Below are positions 46,158 through 58,065 of a stretch of DNA of 64,000 bases, piece by piece. The position numbers and the translations under genes were made by a program. Each line of letters starts with the position of its first letter. Position 1 is the stretch's first letter. The notes under the pieces were generated by a model that saw nothing but the letters and a program-made list of their open reading frames with translations, was not told the origin of the DNA and did no database searches. Source of the DNA: Lingula anatina (Eukaryota; Brachiopoda; Lingulata; Lingulida; Lingulidae); NCBI RefSeq assembly GCF_001039355.2, contig NW_019775417.1:256698-320697 (forward strand). The letters are read 5' to 3'.

Positions 46158-46163
46158 TTTATT
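46158..46163 (-). terminator. Conserved poly(A) signal, pentraxin copy 1
   Basis: AATAAA on the minus strand 181 bases after the stop, inside a block (GCTTTCGACAATTCTTTATT on the plus strand) that is conserved at the same place in copies 2 and 3. Confidence 0.6.
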
Positions 46164-46343
46164 GTGAAATATTATTTGGTTTATCCATAACGTGGGATTT
46201 TTAGGAAAAAGAAGGCGTGCTGCACTACTGTTGATCCTTTCAGGATGCTGCCTCGATACTTAATAAAATAACGGTATCCAAGAAATAATTTTTACTCCAA
46301 ATACAAATTCATTAATATCCAAAGTCAAATAAAGATATCAAAT

Positions 46344-48153
46344 TTAACAGTATTCCTTATATGTCTCGACCTTGAAGTTAGATTTGGTGACGGTATCCCA
46401 AGAAATGAGACTCCCCTCGTCAGTATTGGCACAAATTGTCAAGCCGGGGATGTCAACTTTATCATGGTCCCAGACGTTGACGCCCCCGACGAATCCCACA
46501 AAAGATGGATGTTTAGGAGGAAAATCAGATGTTGCCTCGTGATGGGTGTGTCCAACAACCCACTTACCACCTGGAATGATTTACAATTTTAATTGAGATA
46601 GGAAACAGATTTGATATGTTAGACGAATCGGACGATTGTTTAGGGGTTGGATTTTCATAATATTAAGTTACACAAATTCACAGACGATTAGAAACTGCAT
46701 TTGCCTGTTTGATGGCATGGGTCGTTCAGGTACAGTAGGTCACGGTTGAGAATACATTAGATTAATGTGGTACATCTGTGCCCTCGACACAATTATAACT
46801 TGTGAAGTAAAAACAACATCGCAATTTGATAATATCCCTTGTCGAAAGTATAATTGTTTGACCATAAATTTCGGACACCTTGGTGCATAATTAAATATGC
46901 TGCTTCAAAATGAAGTTGTGAACAACATTGTGTTCTGGCAGCTTATATGGATACACCTGAAAACAAAATAATCGTATTTTATTTTCGTAACGTACAAACG
47001 TCGTGTCCTTACCTCCAGGTATACGTGAAATTTTAACAGGGCGTGTCAGCGCGCGGAGACCATCCCTATAGATATTAATCTCTCTGTTGGCACCACTCCA
47101 CACCACACACCAGTGGTGCCAGTTTCCATCGGCCGGTAGGGGCGCTTCAACACGAGATGACTCATCCAGAACGCTGTCGCCCTTCAAAACAACCGAGTAG
47201 CCGTGACCAACGGGGCTGTATCCAAGATCAATACACTGGCGACAACTCTCTGAGCCGTAGGATAGAATGGGGCCACTTGTGGTGCGGATGGTTTTGACCC
47301 ATACGCAGGCTGTAAAAGCATCCGGATCGGGGGTGGTCGCCTGTAGATGTGACCAAGAGAAGGTGCTACTTGCATATATATATGCAAATTAACACCGTCA
47401 TAGATATCAAGATCGCTGTGAAGGGGACGAAGGTCCGCCGTAATGCATGTCCGCAGGAATAACATGTCCCCCGTTACTTTCACATTGGCCTGAAAATTTG
47501 AATGATCGCTGTTGAATCGGTGACAACAGGCCAATCGTTTCTTAAATGCATGCTTTTCGTTACTGTGTCGCATGAATCACGTATAAAAGTTTTTAAAGCT
47601 TCACTTTAAATAGTTATTTGGTTTTCAGATATCAGTACTTTTATGCTCAGTCATGAGTAAATTATAGCTGTTCCTTCAAAGGCTTTGTCAATATGGATAT
47701 ATGTACATTTATGATGCATATGGTCTTTGCTTGCACGTATAAACACAATACCAGTATAGTCTTGGACGCTACATCTAACAGAGCAAATAAATGTGGGTTG
47801 CGACTTGGGGGACACAATAGTGATTACCCTGAAAATGAAGATACACTACCAATACAGCCAGCCACAATAAACTCTGTAACCATTTTAAGCTTCAAAGCTG
47901 ATAGGGTTTTTCAAGACGAAAAGGGAAATATTGCAGCCAGTGTCTCTTAATCTTTTTCGTGGCAAAACTTAATGTGCATTCTGTTTTATGATGATTATTA
48001 TTCACAATGCACTATGAATATATGATACATTTGTCCGGAACCTTGAAAATTATAGTTCTATAAGTCATTCTAAATACCTGTCTCTGGGATTGCTGATCTG
48101 CTGCCAATACAATAAGACAAGGTCAACGCTGTCAACAGGAAATGTCCAAACAT
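46344..48153 (-). pseudogene. Pentraxin copy 1, damaged at the 5' end of exon 2
   Basis: Exon 1 is 48078-48153 (signal peptide MFGHFLLLTALTLSYCIGS), exon 2 should be 47013-47402 and exon 3 is 46344-46570. The core is clearly pentraxin: AFTACVWVKTIRTTSGPILS, CRQCIDLGYSPVGHG, NWHHWCVVWSG, then GKWVVGHTHHEATSDFPPKH and FVGFVGGVNVWDHD. By alignment with copies 2 and 3 the acceptor AG of exon 2 has become TC, and the first coding bases read through TGA and TAA in the pentraxin frame before a (TA)n run. The downstream 330 bases remain open. The other possible acceptors I tried (47415, 47487, 47340) do not restore the frame from exon 1. It is therefore a pseudogene, a gene with an unseen alternative first exon, or an assembly error. 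Confidence 0.6.
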
Positions 48154-48258
48154 GGTGTCTCTCTCGATAAAGAGGGAGGGCCTACTAAAGGCTGACTGTA
48201 AACATATGCTTGTTTCTCCCATGATCTGAGGTCAAACTATGCGGGTCTCCCAGTTTGA

Positions 48259-48296
48259 TGTTTCAAAACGAGACGTGGGTAAAAAGCGCATATTGC
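48259..48296 (-). promoter_or_regulatory. Conserved pentraxin promoter block, copy 1
   Basis: On the minus strand GCGCTTTTTACCCACGTC is followed by TCGTTTTGAAAC. It is 106-143 bases upstream of the copy 1 ATG and conserved in copies 2 and 3, where the core reads TTTATCCC or TTATATCCC (TATA-like). Confidence 0.55.
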
Positions 48297-49622
48297 CTTT
48301 GTTATGCACGCGTCTTTTTGTAATTTTAAAGATACATATGAAGCGAGTGCAGCTTCCTATTGATGCATATAAACTACTTCTACTAGTCTTTATAAAGACT
48401 CCATGCCAGGGTATAAACCGATTAGCCATAAAAGATCTTAAAAAGTTAAAAACATCATAGTAGATCCCTTTAACAGTACAGTAACCAATGCACGTAAAAA
48501 GTTAAAATGATAACCACAGGGAAAACTAAGAATGAGTTAGTTGTGAAGTACATTCAGTTGAAAGTACATGACCCTGATTTCTTTGTGCTGATTGTAAAAT
48601 TTCAAGGTCGTGGTTTGTTCTGGAGACCATGTATATTTGCCAAGGTTACTGTATAGATGAAATTCACAGAGCTTTCTTTAAACAACCGAGCAAAGCAAAA
48701 ATTGTTTTGAAGTCACCAAATGAATAGATAACTTTATTGAAGCCAATTTCTTGCTTCATTTCTTCGAAAACAGTCTGAGGTCTACTGCGCTTTAACTGGA
48801 TTGAATTTTCTGCTGTGTAAAGTGTTTAAGATTTGATATGAAGTGGCGTACCAAGGCAAAGCATGTAAGAATGTCAAAATGGTGATCAAGCACGCGCTGA
48901 TATTGATGCTTAGCAAAAATCCCACATGGACAAAAAAAGCTTTGACATGTGTTAAAACACAGGAAAACATTTGTTTTGATGGGATTAAAAAAACGATTCT
49001 GTTTTGTCCTGAGAGGCCATGATAATGAACCAACATTTGCAGTAATTAACTGATGCAATCTGATGAATAAAAGACCATTGATGCGAATTATGAAGAAAGG
49101 TTCGCGGCAACTTTCATTAACTGATGACGGCAGAAAATTTTGTTACGTACACGTTCTCTTTGATTTTTAAATTTTTCAGTGGAAGCATCGAAAAACGGCA
49201 AAATCTATAGAATAGACAAGTCTTGTGTCCTTTAAAACTAATTGGTCCACAGTCCACAATATAGAAGTATGATGAATTACAACATGCCGCGAACGGCTCA
49301 GATACAAGCAGGACCTGGGTTGCATTTAAACCTATGGCACACTTTCATTATGTTTTTCTTCCTAATCCTGATTCTGTGATATTCTTGTTTGAAATCAATG
49401 GCAAGCGGAAATGATGATATGGGTATCATTACCTCAAGGCTTCAACGCGACTTTCCGATTTTTTTCTGTCTCATGGGGCGACAACTGTAGGTGTTAAAAG
49501 CTTCATATTAGTTTAGAAACAAACAAGACGTTTACGGAATTTTTATAAAATTCTGGTAGTTATAAAAATTGTCAAAGATTGCCATAAACACCTCTAATCA
49601 ATATTGTCGCTTTCAACATTTC

Positions 49623-49628
49623 TTTATT
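49623..49628 (-). terminator. Conserved poly(A) signal, pentraxin copy 2
   Basis: Minus-strand AATAAA 222 bases after the stop, within the conserved GCTTTCAACATTTCTTTATT block. Confidence 0.6.
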
Positions 49629-49849
49629 GCTTACATGATAATTATAAGCCTAGATTAATTTTTAAAGTTCATTTTCAAAACAAGTAAGACGTGTTAATGG
49701 TTAAATGGTGATCCATAAAGGATTCTGCCTCGATATTGTATAAATTACTGTATCCAAGACTCAATTTAAATCAAATATTAATTAATTTTAAATGGACATT
49801 GAAATACTCGATGTCACATTAAAGAAAACTCATTGAAAGCAGTTACATT

Positions 49850-52800
49850 TTAGCAATGTTGCTCATATGTCGCGACCTTGAAGTTGGTCTTGGTGACAGT
49901 ATCCCAGGAAATGAGACTCCCCTCGTTAGTATTGGCACATATTGCCAGGCCGGGGATGTCGATGTTATCATGGTCCCAGACGTTGACGCCTCCGACGAAT
50001 CCCACAAATGATGGATGTTTAGGAAGAGTATCAGGACTTGCCTCACACTGAGTGTGTCCAACAACCCATTTACCACCTGGAATTGTGTAATAGAATGAAA
50101 CATAATTTAAATTAAAACTTTATTATTCACACCATTAAGTTTAAACAATTATGTTATGTAAAAATAACATATTCACAGAAGTGTAAAATACTGCATTCGT
50201 CAGCTCTAAGAACTCTGTTAAATTCGTAATATTATTATTTTCACACCAGATTAGGTCATGTCAAATGATTGATATAGAATTTTTGAAAAAATTCTGGTCG
50301 ATATTTTACAAATAAGAATTAGAACTTGGACACTTAAAGCAACTCCTTAAATTGCTTAGGCATTTCAATGAAGAAATGTATACGCCGTTAACAGTTAAGT
50401 TTTTAACATGCTGTGTCCTGGTTGCTCATATTGATATGCTGGAAAGATAAGAGACTACAGCAAGTAGAAATATATATTTCCATACTATCCAAATTATCAT
50501 GCCATTTTACCTCCAGGTATACGTGAAACCTTAACACGTTGACTCAGCGCTTGGAGACCATCCCTGTAGATATTAACCTCTCTCTTGGCACCACTCCACA
50601 CCACACACCAGTGGTGCCAGTTCCCATCGGCCGGTAGGGGCGCTTTAGCAAGAGAGGACCCATTCAGTACGTCACTGCCTTTCAAAACAACCGAGTAGCC
50701 GTGACCAACGGGGTTGTATCCAAGTTCAATACACTGGCGACAATTCTCTGAGCCATAGGATAGAATGGGGCCACTTGTGGTGCGGATGGTTTTGATCCAT
50801 ACGCAGGCTGTGAATGCGTTCAAATCCGGGGTATTTGTGTGCAGTAGTGACCATGATAGGGTGTTATCTGGCTCTGGGAAATGCAGAACTCGAGCACCAT
50901 CTAAAATTTAAAAAGGAACACTGGTCTGTAGGGCAAGATCACTGCAACAACAGCAGAACGAAGATAGTAAAGCCTAGGTCACACTGCATTAGCAACACCA
51001 TAATCTGGCGGTCGGTTGCCATTACATTTTGAGATGAATGAGAAGCTTCAAAATATTTTGATAGGCAAACAGTCACAAACCAGTTGCAACAAGGTTGCAT
51101 TATAATACATGCAACATCTTTAATACCACATTCAAGTTACAGGTTACCAGTCGTACACCATTTGCCGAGTGCCAAACAACCTGTCAGCAACCACTTGATA
51201 ATTGAAAACCGACTAAAATGTCGCAAAGATTATATATGTGTCAAACATCTAACGGTTGCAGCTTTCACATTAACTCCCCCTCAGAAGACAAGCAATACAT
51301 TCTAGTAAAATACCAGTAGCACCTTCATGGGACGTTTTTAACCGATCTGTTAGGGACCATTACCAAACCCTATCGTACTAACTGTGAATCAATCTATCTC
51401 CAAAGGGATTCTTGCTAAATTGCAATCAACTTTACAGGATGGCTGCTTAAGGAAGACTAAAAGTTACTTCAGACCAACCTTACATTTTAAGGACTTCTCA
51501 GGCGAAAAGAAAGGGAATCTTTAAGCAAAGGCAGATTCTAGAAATGATCGATTCGTTTGCTAAGGATGATTGTTTTAACAACTTAAAAGTGATTCCTTTC
51601 AAGTGAGATAAAGAAAGGTCTTGGCATAAAAATTTCGCACAAGGTCGACTTTAAGGCTCCCTTAACGTTAAAGGGAGATTCTGGAATACGGGCCTAAAAT
51701 GACAAAGTTCTGGTTTTAAGTGCATTTATGTTTTCACCTTTTTTATGACAGCCCTTCCGTTATTGCCGACCACGCAATATCAGTTGTTCCTTCGTGGCTC
51801 TTCCCATATTCTCTCAATTCAAAATATATTTCACACACACAATTTACTCAACTTATTGCTCAGTACGTAGTCCTGTACATGGTGTACGTACTACTTGTAC
51901 CTGTATATGGGGGACCTTAATTGTCATTTTTGGTATGGTCAGTAAGAAGGGTGGATATTCACTCACGTGCACACACAACTGCATACACAGACACGCAAAC
52001 AACAAGAGGAACCAAAATAATGATAACAGTCTGCGACACTCCTCCTACCCTTTTGTGCATTTTGTAATATGATATCTAAGAACGATGTCTATAATACAAA
52101 ATATATTTTTTCTCCCTCATATATTTCTACAATACCAGCAAGATGTTAAACAATATATCCAATAAAGCAAATGCATGCGGGTTTATGTCGTAATTTTGTT
52201 GGGGAAGTTACTTTCATTTATTTTTGCATTGTTTACATAGAGGTGGATCTGGTGGACCTGGTAGGATTGGCTGAGCTTGGATGTAGCAGAGAATTAAAAT
52301 ATGAAGGGCATTCTGGTGAATTTAAAAACAAACAGCAGTATTTTAAAAACAATTCTCTCGTACTGGAAGCCAATGTAGTTGAAATAAGATAGGTGAAATG
52401 TTTGATCTGAGAGGGGATTTGGTCAGTAGTCAGTAGTAATACATGAACGGGAGACTTACTAAAAAGAAGCGGCCCTGAGCTGCCCTCTAAATATATAGGG
52501 ATTTTTCCCAGAAAATAAAGTAAATTTATGTTTTTCATTTATTTTATGTGTTTTAGCTTATTTTAAAGGGAGATGATTATACTGTTTAGAATAACAGGTG
52601 TATACATAATATTTGAATTCCAATGTAGCTGAATGTACAGTGGTCAGCATTAAATGAATGACACTATGAGCGGGTAGTATTATAGTAGTGCTTCCTCCTT
52701 CTCCACCTATTTCCTCCTCCCTCTCCTCCTCCTTTAATGTGTTTAATCCATTTTATGGTCATACCAGTAAGCACCAAACATTTTCTGTTCAGCCAAATTC

Positions 52801-53849
52801 TTTCTACATCAGTTGTTTCACGAGCTAACACTATAGCACTACTATAATACTACCCGCTCATAGTGTCATTCATTTAATGCTGGCCACTGTACATTCAGCT
52901 ATATTGAAATTCAAATATTATGTATACACCTGTTATTCTAACCAATATGAACATCTCCCTTTAAAATCAGCTAAAACACATGAAATAATTGAAAAACATA
53001 AATTTACTTTTTTTTTTTGGAAAAAAATACCTACATATTATGGGGCCGCTCAGGGCAGCTCCTTTTAATATCTTAGTATTTGGAACTTGGAACAGAGAAA
53101 GACCATACTGTAGACTGTTTCCGTAGTCAAGATATTGATGTTATGAAGGTATGGGCAAGCCTCTCTATTTGACAATTGTCTAGGGTATGGGATAGTTTGG
53201 AAATTTTTAAAGACCATAGGAAACGGCTCTGGATATTTTACTGATGTCGACGGCCATATCGCACCTGTTATAAAAATACTCTTAGGTTTTTAACCTTATC
53301 TTTTACCGTGACCATGCTGTTTCCGACTTTTAATAGTTCGGCATCTTGAGAAAAACGAGAGAAAAAGTGAACTGACTTCTGTTTTGCCATCATTAAAAAA
53401 ATAGTGAATTGGCGTTAAGCCATAGACTCAACTGACTTATGCATTTCTGGATAGATGTTATCACATCTGGTGGCCTGACGTAAATCTCAGAGCCTTGTGG
53501 TACGCCAAAGGCCAGTGTTGTTGATGGTGATATTAAAATATGTGCCTAGCGAGACTGATTGTTCATGCTCAGACACGTATCATTTGAACAATACCGATGT
53601 AATACCATCTATTTATATATCTATATATCTATATTGAGGAAACTTGTGTGAAAAAGACACAATTTCAGGGTTATCAATGCACTCAACGTACAATGGAGTT
53701 CAACCCCCTTGTAATAACGTACCCTAATGGGAAAGCAGCAATTACACTTATACCATACATATTGCATTCACATATTTACCTTCAGTTAAGACTCCATTGT
53801 CAATACAAGAAATCCAGACTAACGCTGCAAGCAGTGGATATCCAAACAT
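49850..53849 (-). CDS. Pentraxin-domain secreted protein, copy 2 (3 exons)
   Basis: Pentraxins are secreted, calcium-dependent, ring-forming lectin-like proteins (CRP/SAP family) used in innate recognition. Exons 53780-53849, 50511-50900 and 49850-50076, phases 1 and 1, 228 aa. Signal peptide MFGYPLLAALVWISCIDNG; the mature start is about DGARVLHFPEP. The single pentraxin domain has the conserved disulfide pair C56 (AFTACVW) and C122 (HHWCVVW), the second lying in the HxCxxW core of the family signature, then INIYRDGLQAL-type strands and FVGFVGGVNVWDHD. Extra cysteines (CRQC, about 77-80, and the C-terminal Cys) could link subunits. At 228 aa it is a short pentraxin without a PTX3-type N-terminal extension. 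Intron 1 (2.9 kb) holds a LINE relic split by a foldback element. About 8.2 kb away copy 3 has identical exon lengths. Confidence 0.92.
52233..53530 (-). mobile_element. LINE reverse-transcriptase relic in pentraxin copy 2 intron 1
   Basis: Two parts (52233-52456 and 53079-53530) align to the relic at 61118-61800 and are split by a foldback element. On the minus strand the right end encodes GVPQGS, the start of the non-LTR reverse-transcriptase motif GVPQGSVLGP, followed by frameshifts. The element is dead. Confidence 0.7.
52457..53078. mobile_element. Foldback element with about 235-bp inverted arms
   Basis: The left arm (about 52457-52692) is the reverse complement of the right arm (about 52836-53078). 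Paired landmarks: GCGGCCCTGAGCTGCCC with GGGGCCGCTCAGGGCAGCTC, ATAACAGGTGTATACATAAT with ATTATGTATACACCTGTTAT, and GACACTATGAGCGGGTAGTA with TACTACCCGCTCATAGTGTC. The roughly 143-bp loop is CT-rich and non-coding. It interrupts the LINE relic, so it inserted later. No clear target-site duplication was found. Confidence 0.88.
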
Positions 53850-53962
53850 GATAGTGTCCCTAACAGAAACAGAGACAGTATACCAATATGCTGCAGTGTT
53901 AACAAATGCTTGTTTCTCTGATGATCTGAGGCGAATTTAATTTATTTCCATTTGGTTCGTTT

Positions 53963-54002
53963 TGTGTCTTTCAAAACGAGGCTTGGGATAAAAAGCACAC
54001 TG
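53963..54002 (-). promoter_or_regulatory. Conserved pentraxin promoter block, copy 2
   Basis: Minus strand: GTGCTTTTTATCCCAAGCC then TCGTTTTGAAAG, 114-153 bases upstream of the ATG. TTTTTATCCC may serve as the TATA element. Confidence 0.55.
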
Positions 54003-54293
54003 CGTTTTGTATGCGGGCGGCGCTTTACTTCTTTATGTAAAGCTATCTAACAAAATATATCTGAGTTACTGCAACTGATTACAATGCTATGCAACGCAAA
54101 AAGCCGTGAGTTGTAAAGGGCTTAAATATAACTTCATTTTTATGATAGATAGATTTGTTAAAAAACCTAATTGCCAAAATAAATTGGCCATAAAGCTTTT
54201 TTCTCCTCTCTTTTATGTTAATTACTTAGTTACGTATTAGTGCTATGAAATCAAACACTTTTAGAGCAAAAGTGCGCTTATCGTTTTTTATTC

Positions 54294-54800
54294 ACTACCC
54301 CTTGTTCTGCTATTTATATCCTACTAACTGTTTTCTAAAAACTCGAAATGTTTATTTTTTACTATATAAATATTATAAATCAACGACAAAAAATTGATAT
54401 TTTTAATAGTGAGAAAGAGGGAAGTTAAACGAGAAAATTCTGATTGGTCAGTGTACAGGGACGATATTCAAACAGACACTTGGATAGCTGATTAAAAACC
54501 GAGGGATGCCGCAATCTAGTGAGGCACCTGGGTGCCATAATATCAGAAATAGGGGAAGAAGAGGAAATACAATACAACAGGACAAAACCCTTAATTAACA
54601 GTGAACCCTTAATTAACAGTCAAGGTGATTTGAATCAGATTTAAGGATGCATTCAGATATAATAGTATGTTAATTTAGAATTTATCTAGCATTAAACTTT
54701 AACATATTCAGACCTATGTATTTGTATTTACATGGCAATCTGTAATGAATGAAGATAATTATTATTTTTTATTTATTAAGATGTGATGTGGGAAGTTGCA
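54294..54800 (-). repeat. Pentraxin-array spacer repeat S1
   Basis: Aligns with 55604-56185 and 63284-63760: shared ACTGTTTTCTAAAAAC, TTTTTAATAGTGAGAAAG, GACGATATTCAAA, ATATCAGAAATAGGGGAAGA and ACATATTCAGACCTATGTAT. Confidence 0.85.
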
Positions 54801-54844
54801 CATCAGCCATGGGAGTTAGATAAAAAAAAAGCAAATGAAATAAA

Positions 54845-55068
54845 GACTCCGTTTACATGAAAAATCTATTTTCTCAAAATCTATTTTCTATTCGCGGTAT
54901 CTTGTGATCACTCCAAGCGCAGCCGAGAATTAATTACAGCTTTGGAAGTAACTGGCCCGCGCTGCCAGTAATTACGCCGCGGGGTATTCAGGGCACAGAC
55001 CGTGATCACAAGATACCGCAAATAGAAAATAGATTTTTAGAAAATAGACTTGTCATGTGAACGGAGCC
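54845..55068. mobile_element. MITE with 67-bp terminal inverted repeats
   Basis: The left end (GACTCCGTTTACATGA to GGTATCTTGTGATCAC) and the right end (GTGATCACAAGATACC to CATGTGAACGGAGCC) are inverted copies about 67 bases long with few mismatches. They enclose about 85 bases including GGCCCGCGCTGCC. It is 224 bp and non-coding. Flanking AAAG on both sides may be the target duplication but is not certain. Confidence 0.9.
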
Positions 55069-55079
55069 AAAGTGTTTCC

Positions 55080-55343
55080 GACCGACCACCTAGCTTTTTT
55101 GTGCGTTTTGCATTATGATACCTAAGAACGATGCCTAAAGATACAAAAGATCTTTTCTCGCTATATAATTCTACAATACCAGCAATATGTTAAACGCTAC
55201 ATCCAATAAACCAATAAAGCAAATACTTGCGGGTTCATATCATAATCTTGCTGGGAAAGTTACTTTTATTTAATTTCTTGTAAACAAAAATCGACTACCA
55301 ATACAATAGGTCAGCATTAACGCTTCAAGAACAAATGTTCCAT
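55080..55343 (-). pseudogene. Relic pentraxin 5' end (intron 1 remnant plus decayed exon 1)
   Basis: 55080-55270 matches intron 1 of copies 2 and 3 (CTACAATACCAGCA, ATCCAATAAA, GGGAAAGTTACTTT). Next to it 55275-55343, on the minus strand, resembles exon 1: ATG then GAACATTTGTTCTTGA, GACCTATTGTATTGG, like copy 1 (GACATTTCCTGTTGA, GTCTTATTGTATTGG). The frame is broken (MEHLFLKR then stop). Exons 2 and 3 are absent. Confidence 0.7.
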
Positions 55344-55603
55344 GTTGCAACACCAATATCAACCAAGATAAACATGTAGAGTAGAACAAAATACTGCCGT
55401 CTTTGGCTCTAAATAAATGTCTTTTCTCCAATGATCCGAGACCTAATTCCTTGTGAATCGTTTTATAAGGTGTTATTTACAAAGGTCTAAATTGGCCAAA
55501 ATGTTTTTTCTCGTTGTGTGTATGTCAATTACTTATCTACCGGGTACATATAAGTGCAAGGAAGTTACCTACTCTAAAGGCAAAATTTTCCTTTTCGTTA
55601 TAT

Positions 55604-56185
55604 TATTCATCACCCCATGAGGTTCTGTTACTAAAACCTTACTGTTTTCTAAAAACACGAAATATTTCTTAAATTTTTTTTACAATATCAATAATTTAAA
55701 TCAACAACAAAAATTAACAATTTTTAATAGTGAGAAAGGGAAAGATTTAATAAGAAAATTTTGATCAGTCAATTTTTGGTGACGATATTCAAATAGATCT
55801 ACGGACTGCTGCTCGTTATGATAACAATTGGGCAGTTGAATAAAAACGCGCTGCTATTTTGTAAGGCACCTGGATGCCGTAATATCAGAAATAGGGGAAG
55901 AAGGGTAAATACAATAAAACAGGACAAAACGATATTTGAATCAGACCGGCTCAGCTTCACAGTCACAGCAGAGTTAAACATATGTGGTGAATCCTTAATT
56001 CATAATCATGGTGACTTGAATATTATTTAAGGGATATATAATTAAACTGGTGGAAAGAAGTATGTTAATTTAGACTTTATGTAGCATTTACCTTTGACAT
56101 ATTCAGATCTATGTATCTCTATATAATGCTGGTTGCATGTCAGCCATTAAAATTTCTTAACATTGCATTCTGTAATTGATGGGAG
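55604..56185 (-). repeat. Pentraxin-array spacer repeat S2
   Basis: Second copy of the S1 spacer. Its right half (CTTAATTCATAATCATGGTG to GCATTCTGTAATTGATGG) also matches S3. Confidence 0.85.
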
Positions 56186-57404
56186 NGAAAATTATCTTGT
56201 TTTGCTACATTATGATATAGTTTGTAATGATCACAACTAATGTTGCACTGCTTTGCATGTATTGCTGTATTATAATTTTGTGATTTTTTTTTATTATTTG
56301 TAATTATTCATCTGAGACAACAATAAACTAAATTGAATAATTTTTTAGTTACTGTATGCTCAAATAGTCACCAAAAAGTGGTGTGGATGATTAAAAAAAA
56401 ATCTTGATAATTAAAAAAGATTTGTTCTGGCTTTGCTCTCATAAATACTATGGCATATCCTGATCTCTATATGATAATTATTGCACCAAAAAGAAATCGC
56501 TACTTAACTAAGATTTTAATTTGTATTCACCAAATTGATGATATTAAAAAATATATATATTAAAATTATCATGTAAACTCTCACGTTAATTGCCAGTGCC
56601 TATCCAAAGTAACAGAATCTAAGATTTATTTCCTTTAAACTTTTTGTCCATACAAATTAAAAAGTCCATATATGGCAATTTACAAATATGAAGCCCAGTG
56701 ACCTTGACCTACGACCCACTGACCTGATATTCATTAGTACACATCCACTTTCCATGCTCACCAGCCCTATTAATTTAGTAACATCATTGTAGAGCAAAAT
56801 GGTTTAATAAATTAATCAAACCCATTGTCTACATAGACTTGAATGAATCCACCACGATTTTTTGCGTTAAAAATGGACAACTTTGGGGGTATTTTTCAGT
56901 ACCTGTTTTAATACAGCAGTAACTTTTGAAACTTGATTTGGAGTGATCCATATCTGCCTAAAATATTCATGCAATTTTATAGCTGTAAACCCTGTGAAGA
57001 TGGAGATACATGCAATTAAAGATGGTAGTATCAAAATTGGACTTTGGGGGGAGGGGTGTTATAAATGGGTGTGGCTCGCCCAAGCAGGGTCTTATCTGAA
57101 TTCTACATATATCTGTGGCAAGCCAAATGATTGTTTTCAATGTTTGTAAGGTCGAACATTTTTTAGTTTTCTCCATTTTTGTTTAATTTACACAAAATAT
57201 ATCATTATTTTTCCAAGGTAAAAATGGAGTCTCAAAGAGTCTACACAAGCCATGACTTATAATAGGCTATAATTCTCTGAAGAAAGGATATTTTTGGGAT
57301 TCCTTCCTAACTCATGAATAACTTCCTAATATGCCTCCATAAAACAAATTTGGTTGAAATCCGCTGACCCCCACCTTGCCACCCTGGGCTGGTTCTCTCG
57401 TGGA

Positions 57405-57830
57405 CAAGCTCTTAATTCATAACCATGGTGACTTGAATGTAATTTAAGTATATATTCTGATATAATTAAACTGATGGAAAATAGTATGCTAATTAAGGTT
57501 TTATCAAGCATTTACCTTTAACATATTCAGATCTAAGTATATGTATATGATGCTGGTTGCGTGTCGGCCATTAAAAGTTAATTTACATTGCATTTTGTAA
57601 TTGATGGAAAGAGTTAAGTTTTAATTGATTAGGATGTGATGTGGTGAGTTGCAAGTCAGTCATGGAGGTTAATTCAAAGGAATAAAATAGCTGACCGAGA
57701 GATATGCATTTTAAATTCACATACGCTCTCATTATGTTTTTTTCTAAGTCTTTTTGTAATGAGGTCATGTGGAAAACAACAGTAGGTGTGAATAGATCAC
57801 GTATTCGTTAGAAACAGCCCGGATGGTTTT
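57405..57830 (-). repeat. Pentraxin-array spacer repeat S3
   Basis: Starts CTCTTAATTCATAACCATGG, matching S2, and continues through AATTCAAAGGAATAAAA to GTGAATAGATCACGTATT, matching S4. It lies just downstream of copy 3 in gene orientation. Confidence 0.85.
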
Positions 57831-57907
57831 TATAAAATTCCAATGATTACAAAATTAACTAGGGTACCACATTCACATCGAATCCATATGGTTGCTTTCG
57901 GCAAATC

Positions 57908-57913
57908 TTTATT
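57908..57913 (-). terminator. Conserved poly(A) signal, pentraxin copy 3
   Basis: Minus-strand AATAAA 153 bases after the stop codon, in the conserved block GCTTTCGGCAAATCTTTATT. Confidence 0.6.
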
Positions 57914-58065
57914 AACTTGGTATTTTGTTTCTGAAAAATATTGTTCATTCCAATCTAAAAGTACAATCCCAAAGCAAAAGGAAGAGGTGTTGATACTTTA
58001 ATGGCGATCCATAAAGGATATAGACCAATGGCATATAACAGAAAAGTAAATGTAGTGGTAACATT

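Larger units (their letters stand above)
45406..46343. other. 3' flanks of SMB gene 2 and of the first pentraxin copy
   Basis: Non-coding. Holds poly(A) signals for both converging genes; nothing else recognised. Confidence 0.7.
48154..49849. other. Spacer between pentraxin copies 1 and 2
   Basis: Contains the conserved upstream block of copy 1 (48259-48296) and the 3' flank of copy 2. No further exon seen; short reading frames around 48.8-49.1 kb have no family features. Confidence 0.65.
53850..58065. other. Spacer between pentraxin copies 2 and 3
   Basis: Holds the copy 2 promoter block, spacer repeats S1 (54294-54800), S2 (55604-56185) and S3 (57405-57830), a MITE (54845-55068), a relic pentraxin 5' end (55080-55343), and at 56186-57400 AT-rich sequence in which I recognise nothing. 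One undetermined base is at 56186. Confidence 0.7.

Noticed and set aside
47184-47573. A 129-residue minus-strand frame upstream of and overlapping pentraxin copy 1 exon 2
   Set aside because: It reads the pentraxin exon in the wrong frame after the (TA)n run; only a few residues (DGVNLH) resemble the pentraxin N-terminus.
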